Assembly: GCF_000416235.1 (NCBI RefSeq)
Contig: NZ_ATLO01000049.1
Span: forward strand, 310,001 to 374,000
Length of the DNA: 64,000 nt
Origin: Pseudomonas sp. CFII64
GTDB taxonomy: Bacteria; Pseudomonadota; Gammaproteobacteria; Pseudomonadales; Pseudomonadaceae
Direction of reading: 5' to 3'
The notes under the pieces are model-generated. The model made no database searches. It saw only the letters and a program-made list of their open reading frames with translations, and had not been told where the DNA came from. Shown here piece by piece: positions 59,626 to 64,000 of the stretch. Every line of letters begins with the position of its first letter. The first letter of the stretch is position 1. Position numbers and translations under genes: made by a program.

Positions 59626-60513
59626 TTAACCGCGCTTGGTCAAACCCATCTTCACGCGGCCTTCTGCCGGGGTCATGACGCGGGCACCGAGGCGGCTGAG
59701 GATCTCGCTGGCGCGTTCCACCAGGGCGCCGTTGCTGGCCAGCACGCCACGGTCGAGCCAGATGTTGTCTTCCAGTCCGACCCGCACGTTGCCGCCCAAC
59801 AGCACCGCTTGCGCCGCCATGGGCATTTGCATGCGACCGATGCCGAAGCCGGCCCACACCGCGTCGGCGGGCAGGTTGTCGACCATGGCTTTCATGGTGG
59901 TGGTATCTGCCGGAGCGCCCCACGGAATGCCCAGGCACAGCTGAAACAGCGGGTTGTCGAGCAAGCCTTCCTTGATCATCTGTTTGGCGAACCACAGATG
60001 ACCGGTGTCGAAGATTTCCAGCTCGGCCTTCACGCCCAGCTCTTGAATGCGCTTGGCACCAGCGCGCAGCTGGGCGGGCGTGGACACATAAATGGTGTCG
60101 CCGTCGCCGAAGTTCAGCGTGCCGCAATCCAGGGTGCAGATTTCCGGCAGCAGCTCCTCGACATGCGCCAGGCGGGTCAGCGGGCCGACCAGATCGGTGT
60201 TCGGGCCAAACTCCAGCGGACGCTCGCCAGGCCCGATTTCCAGATCGCCGCCCATGCCGGCGGTGAGGTTGACGATGATGTCGATGTCCGCTTCGCGAAT
60301 GCGCTCCATCACTTCGCGATACAGCGCAACGTCGCGGCTGAACTTGCCGGTTTGCGGGTCGCGAACGTGGCAGTGAACCACTGTCGCGCCGGCTTTGGCG
60401 GCTTCAACGGCTGCGGCTGCGATCTGTTTGGGCGTGACCGGAACAAGATGGCTTCTTCCGGTGGTGTCGCCAGCACCGGTGAGTGCGCAGGTGATGATGA
60501 CGTCATGGTTCAT
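59626..60513 (-). CDS. cdhC: 3-Dehydrocarnitine cleavage enzyme (BKACE family)
   Basis: Beta-keto acid cleavage enzyme (formerly DUF849) of 295 residues. With acetyl-CoA it turns 3-dehydrocarnitine into acetoacetate and betainyl-CoA. Zn ligands are in VVHCHVRDPQTGKFSRD and further on; the rest of the barrel shows DCGTLNFGDGDTIYV, IFDTGHLWFAKQM, and GGNVRVGLEDNIWLDRG. AGGAA precedes the ATG. First gene of the run on this strand. In P. aeruginosa caiX, a carnitine-binding protein gene, comes first, but none is present here. Confidence 0.9.
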   Translation of the reverse strand: MNHDVIITCALTGAGDTTGRSHLVPVTPKQIAAAAVEAAKAGATVVHCHVRDPQTGKFSRDVALYREVMERIREADIDIIVNLTAGMGGDLEIGPGERPLEFGPNTDLVGPLTRLAHVEELLPEICTLDCGTLNFGDGDTIYVSTPAQLRAGAKRIQELGVKAELEIFDTGHLWFAKQMIKEGLLDNPLFQLCLGIPWGAPADTTTMKAMVDNLPADAVWAGFGIGRMQMPMAAQAVLLGGNVRVGLEDNIWLDRGVLASNGALVERASEILSRLGARVMTPAEGRVKMGLTKRG

Positions 60514-60680
60514 TGATCAGGTTCCTTGCAGGCTTGGCGTGATTTGTTTTGATGGTGCAAAACTACGCAGCCAGCGCCCCGCAAAAGCGCACAGCGGCGA
60601 CCCGCTCTTGCACAGCAGCGACCTGTGCTATTGCCATGCTCGTGCAACCGGCGTATCTCAATGCGCACTGCGCGGCGAAT

Positions 60681-60736
60681 CCGTAGGAGCGGCTTTAGCC
60701 GCGAAAGCGTCCTCGCGGCTAAAGCCGGTCCTACGG
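60681..60736. repeat. REP hairpin upstream of cdhR
   Basis: CCGTAGGAGCGGCTTTAGCC and GGCTAAAGCCGGTCCTACGG with a nine-base centre form a long hairpin. It is a hybrid of two REP subtypes (GAGCGGCTTTAGCCGC and GACCGGCTTTAGCCGG). It sits in the 254-base divergent gap between cdhC and cdhR, ending 31 bases before the cdhR start, close enough to affect its promoter or leader. Confidence 0.88.
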
Positions 60737-60767
60737 TTTTGCGCTCTTGATCAAACGGAAACCATCG

Positions 60768-61715
60768 ATGTCCCAGGATTTCTACTTTCTGCTCATGCCC
60801 GGCTTTTCGGTGATGGGTTTTGTGTCGGCGGTGGAGCCGTTGCGGGTCGCCAATCGGTTTGGTGGCGAGCTGTACCGCTGGCATGTGCTGAGCGTGGATG
60901 GTGGCGCGGTGATCGCCAGCAATGGCATGTCGGTCAATGCCGATGCAGCGCTGGAGCCGTTGAAAAAAGGCGCGACGGTGTGGGTCGTGGCCGGCTTCGA
61001 GCCGTTGAAGTCCTGCACGCCGGCACTTGAACACTGGCTGCGACGTCTGGACAACGAAGGCGTGACCTTGGGTGCAATCGATTCGGGGAGCTTTGTGCTG
61101 GCCCAGGCCGGGCTGCTGGATAACCATCGGCTGACCATGCATTGGGAAGCCATCGATGCGTTCAAGGAATCGTGGCCGAAGCTGCAGGTTACCCAGGAAT
61201 TGTTCGAGATCGACCGGCGGCGCATCACCTGTGCAGGCGGCACCGCGTCCATCGACATGATGCTCGACCTGATCGGCCAGGCCCACGGCCCGGAGCTGGC
61301 GATCAAGGTGTCGGAGCAATTCGTGCTCGGGCGCATTCGTCCGCGCAAGGATCACCAGCGCATGCAGATCGCCACGCGTTATGGCATCAGCAGCAAAAAG
61401 CTGGTGCAGGTAATCGGCGAAATGGAACAACACACCGAGCCGCCGTTAAGCACGCTGCAACTGGCCGAAGGCATTCAGGTCACGCGACGCCAGTTGGAGC
61501 GCCTGTTCCGCCTGCACCTGAACGACACGCCGAGCAATTTCTATCTTGGCCTACGCCTGGAGAAAGCCCGGCAGTTACTGCGTCAAAGCGACATGAGCGT
61601 GCTGGAAGTCAGCATCGCCTGCGGTTTCGAATCGCCTTCGTATTTCACCCGCAGCTACCGGGCGCGTTTCGCCCGGTGTCCGCGGGAAGATCGGCGCTCA
61701 CAGCTCAGTCATTGA
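60768..61715 (+). CDS. cdhR: Carnitine catabolism transcriptional activator (GATase1-AraC type)
   Basis: Regulator of 315 residues. Residues 1-180 form a class I glutamine-amidotransferase/DJ-1-like domain without catalytic role in this family (DFYFLLMPGFSVMGFVSAVE; CAGGTASIDMMLDLIG). Residues about 215-310 hold two AraC helix-turn-helix units (QVTRRQLERLFRLHLND; VLEVSIACGFESPSYFTRSY). The divergent position before cdhC identifies it as CdhR, which activates the carnitine genes in P. aeruginosa. The relatives GbdR and SouR are less likely from context. GGAA upstream of the ATG is a modest ribosome site. Confidence 0.88.
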   Translation: MSQDFYFLLMPGFSVMGFVSAVEPLRVANRFGGELYRWHVLSVDGGAVIASNGMSVNADAALEPLKKGATVWVVAGFEPLKSCTPALEHWLRRLDNEGVTLGAIDSGSFVLAQAGLLDNHRLTMHWEAIDAFKESWPKLQVTQELFEIDRRRITCAGGTASIDMMLDLIGQAHGPELAIKVSEQFVLGRIRPRKDHQRMQIATRYGISSKKLVQVIGEMEQHTEPPLSTLQLAEGIQVTRRQLERLFRLHLNDTPSNFYLGLRLEKARQLLRQSDMSVLEVSIACGFESPSYFTRSYRARFARCPREDRRSQLSH

Positions 61716-61728
61716 CGATCCGGCCGCT

Positions 61729-62907
61729 TCAGACAAACTGCGCCGCTGCATACGCCGACGCCCAGGCCCACTGGAAGTTGAAACCGCCCAGATGCCCGCT
61801 GACGTCCAGCACTTCGCCAATGAAATACAAGCCCGGCGACTTCAGCGATTCCATGGTTTTCGAGGACACTTCACGCGTGTCGATGCCGCCCAGGGTCACT
61901 TCCGCCGTGCGATAGCCTTCGGTGCCTGCCGGGACGACCTGCCAGCTCGCCAGTTTGCCAGCGATATCCGCCAGTTCAGCGTGGGTGTACTGCTTCATGG
62001 GCTTGGAGACGAACCAATGCTCGGCGATCAGGTTGGCCATCTTCTTGGTGAAGATTTCCCCCAGCAGGGTTTTCAGCTCGCTGTTGGGCCGTTCGGCTTG
62101 TTGCTCGTTGAGCCAGCTGGCGACGTCGTGATCCGGCAGCAGGTTGATTTCCACGGCATCGCCGGAATTCCAGAACGACGAGATTTGCAGGATCGCCGGA
62201 CCGCTGAGGCCGCGATGGGTGAACAGGATGTTCTCGCGGAAGCTCGTGTCGTTGCAGCTGACCAGACAGTCCACCGAGGTGCCGGACAGCTCGGTGCAGA
62301 TTTCCTTGAGCTGATCGGTGATGGTGAACGGCACAAGACCGGCGCGCGTCGGCAGCAATGTGTGGCCGAACTGCTTGCCGACCTGATAACCGAATCCGGT
62401 GGCGCCCAGCGTCGGGATCGACAGGCCGCCGGTGGCGATCACCAGCGATTCGCAGCTCAGATTGCCCAGCGTGGTAGCCAGCGTGTAGCCGCTCTCGGTT
62501 TTTTCGATCTGCTGCACGGACGTGTCCATATGCAGGCTGACGCCCGCTTGCCGGCATTCGTCCAGCAGCAGTTCGAGGATGTCGCTGGATTTGTTATCGC
62601 AGAACAACTGGCCGAGCTTTTTCTCGTGATACGGCACGCCGTGCTTGGCGACCAGCGCGATGAAATCCCACTGGGTATAACGCGCCAGCGCCGATTTGCA
62701 GAAGTGCGGATTCTGCGACAGGAAATTGGCCGGCTCGGTGTACAGGTTGGTGAAATTGCAGCGCCCGCCGCCGGACATGAGGATTTTCTTGCCGGGCTTG
62801 TTGGCGTGATCGATCAACATCACCTTGCATCCGCGACTGGCAGCGGTCAGCGCGCACATCAAACCTGCGGCGCCAGCGCCAATGATCACAACGTCAGTAA
62901 CGGGCAC
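61729..62907 (-). CDS. HI0933/YhiN family flavoprotein
   Basis: NAD(P)/FAD-dependent oxidoreductase of 392 residues, family HI0933 (E. coli YhiN), function unknown. The FAD motif is VVIIGAGAAGLMCALTAASR at the N-terminus, followed by the family signatures GKKILMSGGGRCNFTNL and ATGGLSIPTLGATGFGY, and LGGFNFQWAWASAYAAAQF at the end. GTG start with GAGGAAA upstream. It is convergent with cdhR, 13 bases apart. Confidence 0.88.
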   Translation of the reverse strand: MPVTDVVIIGAGAAGLMCALTAASRGCKVMLIDHANKPGKKILMSGGGRCNFTNLYTEPANFLSQNPHFCKSALARYTQWDFIALVAKHGVPYHEKKLGQLFCDNKSSDILELLLDECRQAGVSLHMDTSVQQIEKTESGYTLATTLGNLSCESLVIATGGLSIPTLGATGFGYQVGKQFGHTLLPTRAGLVPFTITDQLKEICTELSGTSVDCLVSCNDTSFRENILFTHRGLSGPAILQISSFWNSGDAVEINLLPDHDVASWLNEQQAERPNSELKTLLGEIFTKKMANLIAEHWFVSKPMKQYTHAELADIAGKLASWQVVPAGTEGYRTAEVTLGGIDTREVSSKTMESLKSPGLYFIGEVLDVSGHLGGFNFQWAWASAYAAAQFV

Positions 62908-62935
62908 AGCGGTTTCCTCGGGTGTCTGAATGACG

Positions 62936-63003
62936 CCCTCGCGGATAAATCCGCTCCTACAAGAAAAATCTGATCCGTAGGAGCGGCTTTAGCCGCGAGG
63001 GTT
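62936..63003. repeat. Inverted REP pair between dbpA and the flavoprotein gene
   Basis: CCCTCGCGGATAAATCCGCT with CCTAC faces CCGTAGGAGCGGCTTTAGCC with GCGAGGG. The left half is a variant with core GATAAATC, the right half is the GGCTTTAGCC type. It lies directly after the dbpA stop, within 12 bases. Confidence 0.85.
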
Positions 63004-63014
63004 TCAGTGGGTTC

Positions 63015-64000
<986 letters not shown>

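Overview
The window is chromosomal core DNA of a Pseudomonas, most like the P. fluorescens/P. syringae side of the genus. The evidence is the gene orders mrcA | pilMNOPQ-aroKB-damX-like-gltBD, metK | ArsR-methyltransferase | tkt-epd-pgk-fba and ahcY-metF, high GC, and many Pseudomonas-type REP/REPIN palindromes. I saw no rRNA, tRNA, CRISPR array, insertion sequence or prophage. Both ends cut genes: a SPOR-domain protein at base 1 and a DbpA-type helicase at base 64000.

Layout. 1-4.6 kb (minus): SPOR protein, argS, priA. 4.8-7.3 kb (plus): rpmE, a secreted nuclease, maeB. 7.4-9.9 kb (minus): mrcA (PBP1A). 10.1-24.8 kb (plus): type IV pilus alignment and secretin genes pilMNOPQ, shikimate genes aroK and aroB, an AAA/SPOR protein, and both glutamate synthase subunits. 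24.9-31.7 kb: hemE, an MFS transporter divergent from a LysR regulator, an RhlE-type helicase with a long leader, and a GT8-like glycosyltransferase. 31.8-34.4 kb (minus): metF and ahcY behind an S-adenosylhomocysteine (SAH) riboswitch. 34.6-36.5 kb (plus): a full-length homologue of the cytotoxin ExoU, lying between ahcY and an acyl-CoA thioesterase gene.

37-48.7 kb is mixed: a hydroxypyruvate-isomerase-family gene, a DUF2845 protein, a Na+/H+ antiporter, an OmpR/histidine-kinase pair convergent with a CirA-like TonB receptor, MAPEG, a cytochrome c'-like lipoprotein, DUF1090, ligB and a LysE exporter. 48.8-57.8 kb: metK, an ArsR-methyltransferase fusion with a perfect palindrome in front of it, and a sugar-phosphate run tkt-epd-pgk-(three small lipoproteins)-fba. 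57.9-61.7 kb: a carnitine catabolism cluster (cdhC, cdhA, cdhB, divergent cdhR) broken up by REP elements. 61.7-64 kb: an HI0933-family flavoprotein and dbpA.

How the genes connect. The methyl cycle is represented by metK, ahcY and metF. It has two visible control points: the SAH riboswitch on ahcY-metF and a SahR-like regulator next to metK. Cell-envelope construction is represented by mrcA, pilM-Q and the SPOR proteins. The most unusual gene is the ExoU-like phospholipase. It keeps the catalytic Ser and Asp at ExoU spacing but lacks the N-terminal part that ExoU uses for its chaperone and type III export, and no secretion system is visible nearby.
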